From positions 744,001-808,000 of the forward strand of contig NZ_CP073638.1 in NCBI RefSeq assembly GCF_029962485.1: 64,000 nt of DNA, in the 5' to 3' direction. The translations under genes and the position numbers were made by a program. The stretch comes from Burkholderia cepacia (GTDB lineage Bacteria; Pseudomonadota; Gammaproteobacteria; Burkholderiales; Burkholderiaceae). Shown piece by piece: positions 1 to 8,783 of this stretch (the stretch's first letter is position 1; each line of letters opens with the position of its first letter). Below the pieces are notes generated by a model. The model did not search any database. It was not told the DNA's origin and was given only the letters and a program-made list of their open reading frames with translations.

Positions 1-166
1 GATGGCCGAGCGGCAGCGGCCGCACCGTGAATTCGGATGCGTCGCCGCGTGTCGCCGTGTCATGCTCGTTGTCTCTCGATCCAGCGTCCTTCATCTCCAC
101 CACCTCTCGAAACCGCATCCTTTCCGCCTGCCGCGCGCGGCGGCCCACCCGCCGTCACCCAGGCCG
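1..166. other. left edge, no gene assigned
   Basis: This stretch lies downstream of the tagF stop codon and runs to the window edge. Open frames here are high-GC antisense readings without ribosome sites or recognisable protein. I see no convincing terminator. The next gene of the leftward T6SS operon, if there is one, lies outside. Confidence 0.4.
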
Positions 167-850
167 CTAGCCGCCGCCGAACAGCGCCAGGAACAACGCG
201 TTGTCGGGCGTGCCGGTGTGCGCATGCGTGCGCAGCGGCGATCCGTCGGCGCGGTTGGTCCACCAGAAGCTGGTGCCGCCGTGCGGATCGAAATAGCCTG
301 ACAGCCCCGGCCATGCCGGTGCCGCCGGTCGCTCCGGCAGCGCCGCCGGCATGCCTTCGACGAGGTCCGCCGCGTCGCGACCGACGCCCGGCGCGAGCCG
401 CACGCGTTCGAGCGTCCGCTCGAGGTCGCCCGGTGCGCGTGCGTGGCGGATCGCGTCGAGCAGCGCGTGGCCGACCTGCCAGTAGTACGTGTCGGCGGCG
501 TCCGGCAGTCCGTTCCAGTAGTCGGCCGCGCGCATCGGTAGCGTGACGATCACCGGGTAATAGCGCCCGATGCGATCGCAACTCGGCGCGAGGCAGCCCG
601 ACTGCACGCACGATGCGCCGGCACCCGCCGGGATCAGGAAATTCCAGACCGGCGCGACCGTGTAGTGGCGCTCGATCTCGTCCGTGCCGCGCTGGCGCAT
701 CGCGGCCATCCCCTGCTGAAGCCAGCGTTCCCACCACTGCGCGAGCGCATGCGGCAGCCGGCTGTTCACGAAGTCGCCGGCACCGGGAATCTTCCCGTAC
801 CAGGCCGGCGCGTCGCCGTCGGCGCGCGCGAGCGGCGGTGTCGGGCTCAT
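167..850 (-). CDS. tagF: TagF, type VI secretion post-translational regulator
   Basis: The product is 227 aa and matches the TagF (BMA_A0400-type) family. It carries the typical N-terminal WYGKIPGAGDF segment, then the LAQWWERWLQQGM region and a C-terminal W-rich part (FWWTNRADGS). TagF proteins restrain T6SS assembly, in some species by sequestering the FHA protein; tagH is also in this window. The start at 850 is chosen because its ATG overlaps the tssM stop (ATGA), giving a translationally coupled last gene of the tssJKLM-tagF operon. A longer reading to 1027 would overlap tssM heavily and is rejected. Family assignment is firm; regulatory function is inferred from homologues. Confidence 0.9.
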   Translation of the reverse strand: MSPTPPLARADGDAPAWYGKIPGAGDFVNSRLPHALAQWWERWLQQGMAAMRQRGTDEIERHYTVAPVWNFLIPAGAGASCVQSGCLAPSCDRIGRYYPVIVTLPMRAADYWNGLPDAADTYYWQVGHALLDAIRHARAPGDLERTLERVRLAPGVGRDAADLVEGMPAALPERPAAPAWPGLSGYFDPHGGTSFWWTNRADGSPLRTHAHTGTPDNALFLALFGGG

Positions 851-3800
851 GGCTTCGGAGGGCATGTAAAGGACTCCATCTGGGGCAGTCGGAACGGGTT
901 GCGGACGCTGCCCGCATTCACCTGCAGCACGATCGGTTTGCCGTCGACCGTGAAGCGCGCAATCATCTGGTCCGAACCGCGCCCGGCCGATACGGCGGCG
1001 CGGTCGAACAGCCGGTGCAGCGCCCACGGCCCGTCGGTCGAGAAGCCGTCGGCCGCACCGGCCTGGCCCGACACCTGCAGTCGTACCTGGTTGCTGCCGC
1101 GCGGGCCCGGCCAGTCGAGCGCGCTCTGCACGAGCGGCCCGTGCGCGTAGCGGACGATCTGTCCGTCGACGTCGAGCACCATCTCGGTGATCGACGGATC
1201 CATTTCGAGCGGCTGGACCTGCACCTTCAACTGCGCGGTGCGTGCGCCGCCGCCGAAATAGACGTCGCGGATCACCGCGGCTTTCTCAAACGACGCAAGC
1301 ATTGCCGCGGCCGACGGATCGGCGTCGGCATTGCGGTTCGCGAAGCGCCACGGGTGCGACGTCGTATCGACGATCGATTGCAGATTTTTCTGGAAGAAGT
1401 CGTCCATCAGGCCGCCCGGCGCGAACATCTGCGCGAAATCGGCCGGCGCGACGTCGCGCGACGCACCGCGTGCGAACGGATAGCGGCCCGCGATTGCCTG
1501 CCGGCAGAAGTCGCCGACGTTCGCGCCGGCACGCTGCGCGACGCTGCGCTGCTCGACGGTCGCGACGCTGCCGTTCGCGACGTTCGACAGATCGTCGAGC
1601 ACTTCGCGGAACGGCGTCGGCAGGCGGCCGGCCTGCGCGCGCAGCCGTGCGGGGGCGTCCGACGGCGGCGGTTGCGCGCCGCTCCTCAGCGCATCGTCGG
1701 TGGCTGTCAGGTACGTGTACAGCGCGTCGATCGACTTCAGCACCTCGTTGAACGCCTGGGCCTGGTCGCCGCTGCCCGGCGCGAATGCACGCAGCCCGGC
1801 GAAATGGCTGTCGACCACCTGTTCGGGGCTCGCGGGCGCCGCCGCTGACGGATTCGCATCGCTGGCCTGCCCCGCGAAGATCTGCGACAGCGAGCTGCGC
1901 GCCTCGTCGACCTTGTCCTGCGCACGCGACGCCAGATTGCGTGCACCGCCCGGCGCGTCGCCAAGCGCCGTGTCGCGTGCAAGCGCCACCATCAGCCGCG
2001 TGAGCGGCGAGTCGGCCGACGACAGCGCGCGCGCGACCTGGATGCTCTGCGCGAGCGTTGCCGTGCGCTGCAGCTTGATGTCGGCGAGATAGTCGTCCCA
2101 GATCTTCAGGTAGTCGTTCAGGTAAAGCTGGCGGATGTCCCGTGCCCATGCGGCCGCGTCGTTCGGCCCGGGGATCTCGGACAGGCCGAGGTTCAACACC
2201 CACACCTCCTCGCGCCCGTACGCTTCGACCTCGCCGGCCAGGCGCGGCGCGAACACGTTGCGATAGCCGTTGCGCGTATAGAAACCTGGCACGCCTTCCG
2301 ACAACGGCTTGCCGCCTTGGCGGCGGAACACCAGCGACGCATCGGGGCCGACCGCGCGCGCGACGCTGAAGTCGAACGCCGACGTCGCCGGACGCAGCGT
2401 GCGCGTGAGCTGGCGGTACAGCCGCTGCGAGAACGGCACCTGTCGCAGCCGGTCGCGCACGTCGGCCACGAGCCGCTCGTTCATCGGATACGGCGACACC
2501 GCGACACGGCCGCCGAACAGCGCGGCGAGATGCGCGCGCAGCGCCGCGCGTTCGACCGGCGAGAAATCGGGCGGCAGCGAGCGCTCCATTTCGAGGTCGA
2601 CGACAGCCTGCACGAACGCGGGATCGTAGTGTGCGCTGTCGTACAGCATCAGGTACGCCTTCAGCGCCGCATACGCATATTCGGTTTCGTCGGGCCGCGC
2701 GTCGCGCAGCGCGGCTTCCATCCGGCTCGCGGCGATCGGCAGCAGCACGTCCTCGAGTGCGCGCCGGTACACGGCATCGACGGCCTCGTCGATCTTCTCG
2801 CCCTGGAACAGCCCCCACCGGTACGCGAGCGGCGGATGCTGCAGGTCGACACCACCCGCATTCGCGAGCCCGCCGAGCGCGTCGAGCACGGGCAGCAACC
2901 GCGCGATGTCGGACGCATCGGAGAATTTCGCGCCGGCGATCTGCGAATCGACGGCCGGCACGCGCGCGGCGATCTGGTCGAGATACGCGCGGTTGTTCGC
3001 ATAGCTGCGCAGCCACGCGGCCAGCACGGCCACGCACACCAGCGCGAGCAGCACGTAGCCGGCGAACTGCAGCACGCGCCGCTTCTGGTGCCAGCGCAGG
3101 TCGCTGCCGGCAAGCGCGGCTTCGCGGAAGATGTGCTCTTGCAACAGCGATTTCAGGAAGAAGCTGCGGCCGGTCGAGCCGACTTGAGCGACCGGCGGCA
3201 CGCCCTCGATCTTCAGGAAGCGCTTGATGCCGCTCATCACGCGATCGAACGCGGTGCCCTCCTGCGTGCCGCTCGTCAGGTAGACGCCGCGCAGCATCGG
3301 CATCGGCTCGTAGCTCGACACCGAAAACACTTCGGCGACGAACTGGCCGAGCATGTCCTGCAGGTCGGCGATCTGCTGCGGCAGCAGGTACGTCATCTCG
3401 CGCTGGCGCGCGTCCGTCTGCGCGGCGAGCAACTCGGGTAGCCCGTCGTTCAGCCGCTGGTGCAACAGCCGGTATTCGCGGTCGAACGCCGCGCGCAGGT
3501 CGAAGCCGGGCGCTTCGCTCTGCGCGAGCGGGAACGTGAACCCCCACACCTGCGCGCATTCCGCGCGGCCGTACGCACCGAAGTATTCGGCGAAGCCGGC
3601 CAGCAGGTCGGCCTTCGTCACGAGCAGGTACACGGGAAAGCGGATGCCAAGCTGCGCGCGCAGTTCGAGCAGCCGCTTGCGCAGCACCATCGCGTGCTGC
3701 GTGCGTTCGGCTTCCGACGCGCCGAGCAGGTCCGCGACGCTGATCGTCAGCATCGCGCCGTTCAGCGGCTGGCGCGTGCGGTATTTCTTCAGCAGGTCGA

Positions 3801-4473
3801 CGAAGCCTTTCCACTCGGCCTCGTCGAGTGCGCGATTGCCTTCGTGTGTCGTATAGCGGCCGGCCGTGTCGATCAGCACCGCGTCGTTCGTGAACCACCA
3901 GTCGCAATGCCGCGTGCCGCCCACGCCGCGAATTGCCGCGCGGCCGAACTGTTCGGCGAGCGGGAAACTGAGCCCGGAATTGACGAGTGCGGTGGTCTTG
4001 CCCGAACCCGGCGCACCGATGAACACGTACCACGGCAACTGGTACAGATACTGGCGCGACATCCGGTCGAACCAGCGCGGCAGGCCCTTGCGCACGGTAT
4101 CGGCCTGCCCGAAGCGGACCTTCTTCAGCAGCGTCGCGGCTTCGTCGAAGCGACTGCGCAACTCGTCGAGCTGCGCCTTCGCCGGATCGTCGGCGATGGC
4201 CGGCCCCGGCGCCGCCTCGCGCAGCTGGTTCAGCAACTGCGCATTGAGGCGGCCGGCGCGCCAGCTGCGCCACGCGACGCGCACGCCCCACGCGATGAAC
4301 AGCACCGCGATCGTCAGAGCCCGCGCCCAGCCGCTTTCGAGCGGCCGGATCTCCGCAAACGCGAACAGCGGGCCCGCGAGCCACACGAAGCACGCGAGCA
4401 CGACGAGACCGGCAAAGGTCCAGATTTCCCGCGACGGCAACGGCCGGACGAAACGCGCGACAGCCTGGTTCAT
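847..4473 (-). CDS. tssM: TssM (IcmF-type) T6SS inner-membrane ATPase-like subunit
   Basis: The product is 1208 aa, normal for TssM. Two membrane segments lie near residues 20-40 and 50-68, followed by a cytoplasmic domain with a clear Walker A motif GAPGSGKT at 153-160 and an IcmF-related region. A third membrane segment lies around residue 440-460 (VLLALVCVAVLAAWL), followed by the long periplasmic part that contacts TssJ. TssM joins TssL and TssJ in the trans-envelope complex. The ATG at 4473 is only 1 bp from the tssL stop and is preferred to the longer frame to 4515. The gene overlaps tagF by 4 bp downstream. Confidence 0.95.
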   Translation of the reverse strand: MNQAVARFVRPLPSREIWTFAGLVVLACFVWLAGPLFAFAEIRPLESGWARALTIAVLFIAWGVRVAWRSWRAGRLNAQLLNQLREAAPGPAIADDPAKAQLDELRSRFDEAATLLKKVRFGQADTVRKGLPRWFDRMSRQYLYQLPWYVFIGAPGSGKTTALVNSGLSFPLAEQFGRAAIRGVGGTRHCDWWFTNDAVLIDTAGRYTTHEGNRALDEAEWKGFVDLLKKYRTRQPLNGAMLTISVADLLGASEAERTQHAMVLRKRLLELRAQLGIRFPVYLLVTKADLLAGFAEYFGAYGRAECAQVWGFTFPLAQSEAPGFDLRAAFDREYRLLHQRLNDGLPELLAAQTDARQREMTYLLPQQIADLQDMLGQFVAEVFSVSSYEPMPMLRGVYLTSGTQEGTAFDRVMSGIKRFLKIEGVPPVAQVGSTGRSFFLKSLLQEHIFREAALAGSDLRWHQKRRVLQFAGYVLLALVCVAVLAAWLRSYANNRAYLDQIAARVPAVDSQIAGAKFSDASDIARLLPVLDALGGLANAGGVDLQHPPLAYRWGLFQGEKIDEAVDAVYRRALEDVLLPIAASRMEAALRDARPDETEYAYAALKAYLMLYDSAHYDPAFVQAVVDLEMERSLPPDFSPVERAALRAHLAALFGGRVAVSPYPMNERLVADVRDRLRQVPFSQRLYRQLTRTLRPATSAFDFSVARAVGPDASLVFRRQGGKPLSEGVPGFYTRNGYRNVFAPRLAGEVEAYGREEVWVLNLGLSEIPGPNDAAAWARDIRQLYLNDYLKIWDDYLADIKLQRTATLAQSIQVARALSSADSPLTRLMVALARDTALGDAPGGARNLASRAQDKVDEARSSLSQIFAGQASDANPSAAAPASPEQVVDSHFAGLRAFAPGSGDQAQAFNEVLKSIDALYTYLTATDDALRSGAQPPPSDAPARLRAQAGRLPTPFREVLDDLSNVANGSVATVEQRSVAQRAGANVGDFCRQAIAGRYPFARGASRDVAPADFAQMFAPGGLMDDFFQKNLQSIVDTTSHPWRFANRNADADPSAAAMLASFEKAAVIRDVYFGGGARTAQLKVQVQPLEMDPSITEMVLDVDGQIVRYAHGPLVQSALDWPGPRGSNQVRLQVSGQAGAADGFSTDGPWALHRLFDRAAVSAGRGSDQMIARFTVDGKPIVLQVNAGSVRNPFRLPQMESFTCPPKP

Positions 4474-4474
4474 G

Positions 4475-5800
4475 TCAGTTGGCTCCCTGCGTCGCGCTTG
4501 CGCCGATGGCGGCACTGCCGGGCGCCGGCAGCAGCGTGATCTCGACGCGCCGGTTCAGCGCGCGGTTCGCGGGCGAATCGTTCGGCGCGACCGGGTCGAG
4601 CGTGCCGCGCCCTTCCGCCGCGAGCCGCTCCGGATGATCGAGTCGCGCGGCGATCATGCTGCGCACGGCTTCCGCGCGTTCGCGCGACAGGTCCCAGTTC
4701 GACGCGAAGCGCGCCGTATGCACCGGCGTGTCGTCGGTGTAGCCGGTCACGCGCACGTTGCCAGGCACCTTGTCCAGCGCATCGGCGACGCGCGCGAGCA
4801 CCGGCACGTAACGGTCGATCACCGACGTCGAGCCGGACTTGAACAGCCCGTCGCCACGCAGCACGATCACGCTGCGATCGGCATCGTCGCGCACCGACAC
4901 GAGGCCGGCCGCGATCTCGGGCGCCAGGAATTTCGCGATGCGCGGCGCTGGCGCCGGGCGCGGCGGCGCCTGCGCGGGCTGCAGCTTCGGCACGTGCAGC
5001 GCATCGATCGACGCGAACAGCCGGTCCGAATGCCCGGCGAGCGCGATGCGCAGCCCGACGAACAGGCCGAAACCGATCAGCAGCGCGAGCGCCACGCACA
5101 CCCACAGCGGCACGCCGAACCGGCGGGCGACATCGCGCGTGACGACGTCGCGCCAGTGCGGCGACAGCGCGGGCTCGAATTCGCCACGCACCGAGCGGAT
5201 CGTCAGCGCGAGCTGGTGGCGTAGCGCGTCAAGTTGCGCGGGACCGTTGTCGAGCACGCGATAGCGGCCCTCGAAGCCGAGCGCGAGACAGAAATACAGC
5301 AGCTCGAGCAGGTCGAGATGCTGGCGCGGCTGCTGCGACAGGCGTTCGAGCAGGTGGAAGAACTTCTCGCCGCCCCAGGTCTCGTTGTGGAACGACACGA
5401 GCAGGCTGTGCGACGACCACACGCTGCCGCCCCACGGCGTCAGCGCGGCCGCCTCGTCGAGCGCCGTGCACAGGCAGTAGCGCGCGCCGATGATCGCTTC
5501 CGACGGCACGCCGGCTTCCTGCGCGCGCGCCTCGAACTGGCGGATCTCGACGACGAGATGCTCGCGCAGCCACGCCGGATTCGGATGGTGGACGGTCGAG
5601 CGGATCTGCGGCACTAGGTTGAGCAGCGGGTTCGCGGCGGCGACGAGCGGATTCGTGCCGCTCGCGGCCCAGCGGCCCGGCCGCGGCTGCGTGGCCGTCG
5701 GGCCGGTCGTGCCCGCCGCGGCAGCCGGATGCATGCCGCCCGGATTCGGCGGCACGAATCCGCCGGCGCCGGCGGAGATCGGATCGGAAGAAGAATTCAT
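4475..5800 (-). CDS. tssL: TssL, DotU domain fused to OmpA peptidoglycan-binding domain
   Basis: The product is 441 aa, the 'evolved' form of TssL. A proline/glycine-rich N-terminus is followed by an IcmH/DotU domain (about 60-230) with the family motifs YCLCTALDEAA and LLYFCLALGFEGRYRV. One transmembrane helix (LWVCVALALLIGFGLFVGL, about 232-252) precedes an OmpA-like domain (about 315-435) ending NRALNRRVEITLLP, expected to hold peptidoglycan in the periplasm. TssL anchors the membrane complex with TssM. It sits between tssK (15 bp upstream) and tssM (1 bp downstream) in one transcription unit. Confidence 0.95.
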   Translation of the reverse strand: MNSSSDPISAGAGGFVPPNPGGMHPAAAAGTTGPTATQPRPGRWAASGTNPLVAAANPLLNLVPQIRSTVHHPNPAWLREHLVVEIRQFEARAQEAGVPSEAIIGARYCLCTALDEAAALTPWGGSVWSSHSLLVSFHNETWGGEKFFHLLERLSQQPRQHLDLLELLYFCLALGFEGRYRVLDNGPAQLDALRHQLALTIRSVRGEFEPALSPHWRDVVTRDVARRFGVPLWVCVALALLIGFGLFVGLRIALAGHSDRLFASIDALHVPKLQPAQAPPRPAPAPRIAKFLAPEIAAGLVSVRDDADRSVIVLRGDGLFKSGSTSVIDRYVPVLARVADALDKVPGNVRVTGYTDDTPVHTARFASNWDLSRERAEAVRSMIAARLDHPERLAAEGRGTLDPVAPNDSPANRALNRRVEITLLPAPGSAAIGASATQGAN

Positions 5801-5815
5801 CGCGTCGCCCCGCCG

Positions 5816-7204
5816 TCACCCGCGTATCGCCCAGAACTCCATCGAGAGTCCGGGGAATTCGCCGGCGAAATGAAAGGCGAGACCGCCGGAGCGCGCCAGC
5901 TGTTTCCACAGGTCGCTGCCCTTGTCGATCTCGAAGTACGTATGGCCCGCGTGATACGGGATCTGGCGCGGCGCGACCGGCAACTGGCGCATCGTGATGC
6001 CCGGCAGCTGCAACTGCACGAGATCGCGGATCCGCTCGACGGGCCCCAGCTTCGCCTGCGCGGGAAAGCGCGTGCGCAGGCTGTCGGCCGGCACGTCCGC
6101 GCGCACCGCGAGCACGAAGCCGGCCGTGTCGCGCAGCGCCGGATCGGCCAGCGTCGCGACGCGGATGCCGTTGCCCGCATCGCGCAGCTCGATCTGGATC
6201 GCGTTTTGCTCGAGCACCGTCGACAGCGATCGCCGCAGTTCCGCGATCAGTTCCGCGAAGCTCGTCCGCAGGTCGTCGTGCACGTAGACCGCGAGCGACT
6301 GCGGGCGCCGGCCGGCCGCCGTGAACGTGCTCAGGTCGCACGCGAGCTTCAGCCAGTCGCAGAACAGCGTTTCCGGATGCGTCGACACGTGCTGCTGCGC
6401 ATGCCAGGTCAGCGCGAGATAGCGGTTCACGAGTTGCAGCAGCAGGAAATCCGCGACTTCCGACACGCCGCCCCGCCCCGGTTCCGACAGCCGCTCCCCT
6501 AGCGCCTCGCTGCGCTGTGTGAGCAGCCCGTGCAGTTCGCGTGCATACGCGAGCAACACCGCATCGCGCTGCGCGACGAGCCGCGGCGGAATGTAGCCGT
6601 CGTCGACCAGCAGCCGCGCATCGGTACGCCGCTCGACGATCCGCGTGACGCCGAGCGCGTGCCAGTCGCCGGTCAGCTCGGCTTCGAGCATCAGCCGGAC
6701 GTTCAGGCGGCCCGTCTGCAGCAACGCAGGGCCGAGCGCGACCGCGTTCGCGTCGGCCACTTCGTATTCGCGCACGACGTAGCGCGCGACGTCCGCGTTG
6801 CCGTTGCCGCTGCTGGCCGCGCCCGCGCCGAACGACACCTCCTCGCCGCCGCCGCGCCACAGCGGCAGCGCGAGCACGACGAGCTGGTCCTTCGCGTCGG
6901 CCGGTACGTCGAGCGGCTCGGGGAGGTCGTCCGGATGCGACAGGTCGAACGGCGTACCGTCGCGCATCACGCCCGACGCGGCGCGCAGCGCGACCTTGCC
7001 GAGCGCCAGTTGTTCGCGATCGATCTCGAGCGTGTCGAAGCCCCAGTAGAAGCCTTGCAGCGGCAGGCAGCGCAACGCGACATAGCGTTCCCAGTGCCGT
7101 TCGAGCTGCTGGAAATGCTGCGGGCGCAGGAACATGCCCTCGGTCCACACCACGCGCTGGCGGAGCGCCGCGACCGGCGTCGCGGACATCGTCGGTTCGG
7201 TCAT
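5816..7204 (-). CDS. tssK: TssK, T6SS baseplate subunit
   Basis: The product is 462 aa, the usual TssK length. It shows the hallmark N-terminus WTEGMFLRPQHFQQ, then EREQLALGKVAL-type shoulder-domain sequence and a C-terminal head domain. TssK forms trimers that join the cytoplasmic baseplate wedges to the TssL/TssM membrane complex. The start ATG at 7204 overlaps the tssJ TGA (ATGA), showing translational coupling. Identification is strong from the N-terminal motif and operon position. Confidence 0.95.
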   Translation of the reverse strand: MTEPTMSATPVAALRQRVVWTEGMFLRPQHFQQLERHWERYVALRCLPLQGFYWGFDTLEIDREQLALGKVALRAASGVMRDGTPFDLSHPDDLPEPLDVPADAKDQLVVLALPLWRGGGEEVSFGAGAASSGNGNADVARYVVREYEVADANAVALGPALLQTGRLNVRLMLEAELTGDWHALGVTRIVERRTDARLLVDDGYIPPRLVAQRDAVLLAYARELHGLLTQRSEALGERLSEPGRGGVSEVADFLLLQLVNRYLALTWHAQQHVSTHPETLFCDWLKLACDLSTFTAAGRRPQSLAVYVHDDLRTSFAELIAELRRSLSTVLEQNAIQIELRDAGNGIRVATLADPALRDTAGFVLAVRADVPADSLRTRFPAQAKLGPVERIRDLVQLQLPGITMRQLPVAPRQIPYHAGHTYFEIDKGSDLWKQLARSGGLAFHFAGEFPGLSMEFWAIRG

Positions 7205-7716
7205 GGGCGCCCCTGCGGATTGTTCAGCGCGACGCCGCCGTTCCGGACCGCGATCGACAGCTTCAACTCGCCCGGCGACGTCTGCCAGAACTTGTACAGG
7301 TTGAGTTGCTTCGCGCGCGGCAACGGCACCGTCAGCCGCCAGCGGTTCTTTTCGAGCATCCGGTATTCGGCGACGACGCCGATCGCGCCGGCCTCCACGT
7401 TGCCGCGATAGTGCAGCGTGCGCGACTCGCCGGGCCGCAGGATCACCCGGTCGGTGCCGAGCAGGTCCGCACCGAGCACGTTCTCGGGCTTGTCCTGCAG
7501 CGAGAAGAAATCCGCGCTGTCGAAGGCCGACGCCGCACGCAGCTGGAACACCTTCAGCACGATCGGCGACGGCTTGCGGTTCATGTCAGGGTTGACGTCG
7601 GGCGCAACGTCGACCGTTATCGCATACGGCACCGCGGCCGCGTGCTCCGTCGCGCCGCACCCCGGCAGCAGCAACACGCATCCCCATACGATGAAACTGC
7701 TCGACCGCCATTGCAT
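7201..7716 (-). CDS. tssJ: TssJ, T6SS outer-membrane lipoprotein
   Basis: The product is 171 aa from the chosen ATG at 7716, which has a GAGGGTGG ribosome site. The N-terminus is a lipoprotein signal ending in the lipobox LPGC at about residue 20. The mature part has the TssJ transthyretin-like pattern, with the basic/hydrophobic stretch PIVLKVFQLRAASAF and the acidic DSADFFSLQDKPENVLG loop. TssJ caps the TssLM complex at the outer membrane. It is the first gene of the leftward operon. A frame continuing to 7794 has no ribosome site and would mask the signal peptide. Confidence 0.93.
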   Translation of the reverse strand: MQWRSSSFIVWGCVLLLPGCGATEHAAAVPYAITVDVAPDVNPDMNRKPSPIVLKVFQLRAASAFDSADFFSLQDKPENVLGADLLGTDRVILRPGESRTLHYRGNVEAGAIGVVAEYRMLEKNRWRLTVPLPRAKQLNLYKFWQTSPGELKLSIAVRNGGVALNNPQGRP

Positions 7717-8345
7717 ATTCCACCCTCGCCATCCAATAGCCATTCGCCGGTTTTCAACGACTAAACCGGGTGATCGGATCAAAAAAAGGGACAATTAATT
7801 GATCGGTAATTGTGTAATTCGCATATCCTTCCATTGCAATTTATTCCGGCAGATTGTTTTGGTAAAAAGCCGGGTCAAATCATCCAGAATTCGAAAAAGT
7901 CAATTTTTCCAGATGACAGGCAATTGAGTCGAGATTGGCATTTGACGGAAAAAGTTAATCCGACCGGTTCGCCTGGGCGGCCCGGTTCTATTGCGTGGAC
8001 ACCTGTCGGATGGGCGCGGGGCATAAGCCGGCCGGCCGCCGAGCAAGGGGCGCTCGCGACGCTGACGGTGTGCCAGGCTATTCGTTCCGCCCGAATGGAC
8101 GGCCCATTTTTTCGTGCATTGACGAGCCCTGACAAAACAACTGACGAATCCAAAAAACACAGCGAACTATAGATCGTTTTTCCGGTTTAACAAGCACTGA
8201 AATTCGTAGTCTATTTTCAATCTGAAATGGAATCGGATCGGGCAGTTGAAACAAAACGTAACAGCGATATCGGCGCCGATGATTGGCACTAGAATCCAAT
8301 AGCGTTTGTGTGCCACCCTCCAAAACCACAATTTTTATTTCAATA
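7717..8345. promoter_or_regulatory. divergent, AT-rich T6SS promoter region
   Basis: This 629 bp gap separates tssJ (left) from tssQ (right) and must hold both promoters. Two segments (about 7770-7960 and 8130-8340) are markedly AT-richer than the surroundings. A perfect palindrome CAATTAATTG lies at about 7791-7800. I looked for a sigma-54 GG-N10-GC element and found none convincing. AT-rich islands between T6SS operons are often bound by H-NS-type silencers; that is inference here. The short open frames in this gap look non-coding. Confidence 0.55.
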
Positions 8346-8735
8346 ATGAAAGGTCGTTCATCGATCGTTCTTTTCCTCGGTGCGTTGTTGCTGGGGGCCG
8401 GCGGGTGCAGCACGTCGTCCCCGACGCAGTCGGCCGCGCGAGCGACAGTCGACAGCGCGCGCACCGCGTACGCCGCCGGCGACTACGGGCGCACGATCGC
8501 GCTGCTGAACCATGCGAAGGAGATCGACGGCGCCGACGTCGACACGCAGGTCGCCGCGCACAAGCTCCTCGCGTTCAGCTACTGCGTGACGAACCGCGTC
8601 GCGCAATGTCGCGCGGAGTTCTCGAAGATTCTCGACCTCAACCCGCGCTTCGACCTGTCCCCCGCCGAGAAGGGGCATCCGATCTGGGGGCCCGCGTTCG
8701 AATTCGCGCGCCGCAGGCATGCGTCGGCCTCCTGA
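8346..8735 (+). CDS. tssQ: TssQ-family T6SS-associated lipoprotein
   Basis: The product is 129 aa, starting at MKGRSS after an AT-rich leader. The signal peptide ends in a lipobox (LLGAGGC, about residues 14-20). The mature part has a TPR-like helical pattern (ARTAYAAGDYGRTIALLNHAKEIDGAD, then LLAFSYCVTNRVAQCRAEFSKILDLNPRFDL). Small TPR lipoproteins with this layout next to tagH are annotated TssQ in Burkholderia T6SS clusters. It is divergent from tssJ and 48 bp upstream of tagH. Role in the envelope complex is inferred from context. Confidence 0.8.
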   Translation: MKGRSSIVLFLGALLLGAGGCSTSSPTQSAARATVDSARTAYAAGDYGRTIALLNHAKEIDGADVDTQVAAHKLLAFSYCVTNRVAQCRAEFSKILDLNPRFDLSPAEKGHPIWGPAFEFARRRHASAS

Positions 8736-8783
8736 ACGAACCGGTTTCCACGCGAGCGCTTCATCCACCGAGCGACGTATGAC

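Noticed and set aside
2317..3441. Long forward frames within tssM
   Set aside because: All lie inside tssM in other frames and show low-complexity composition.
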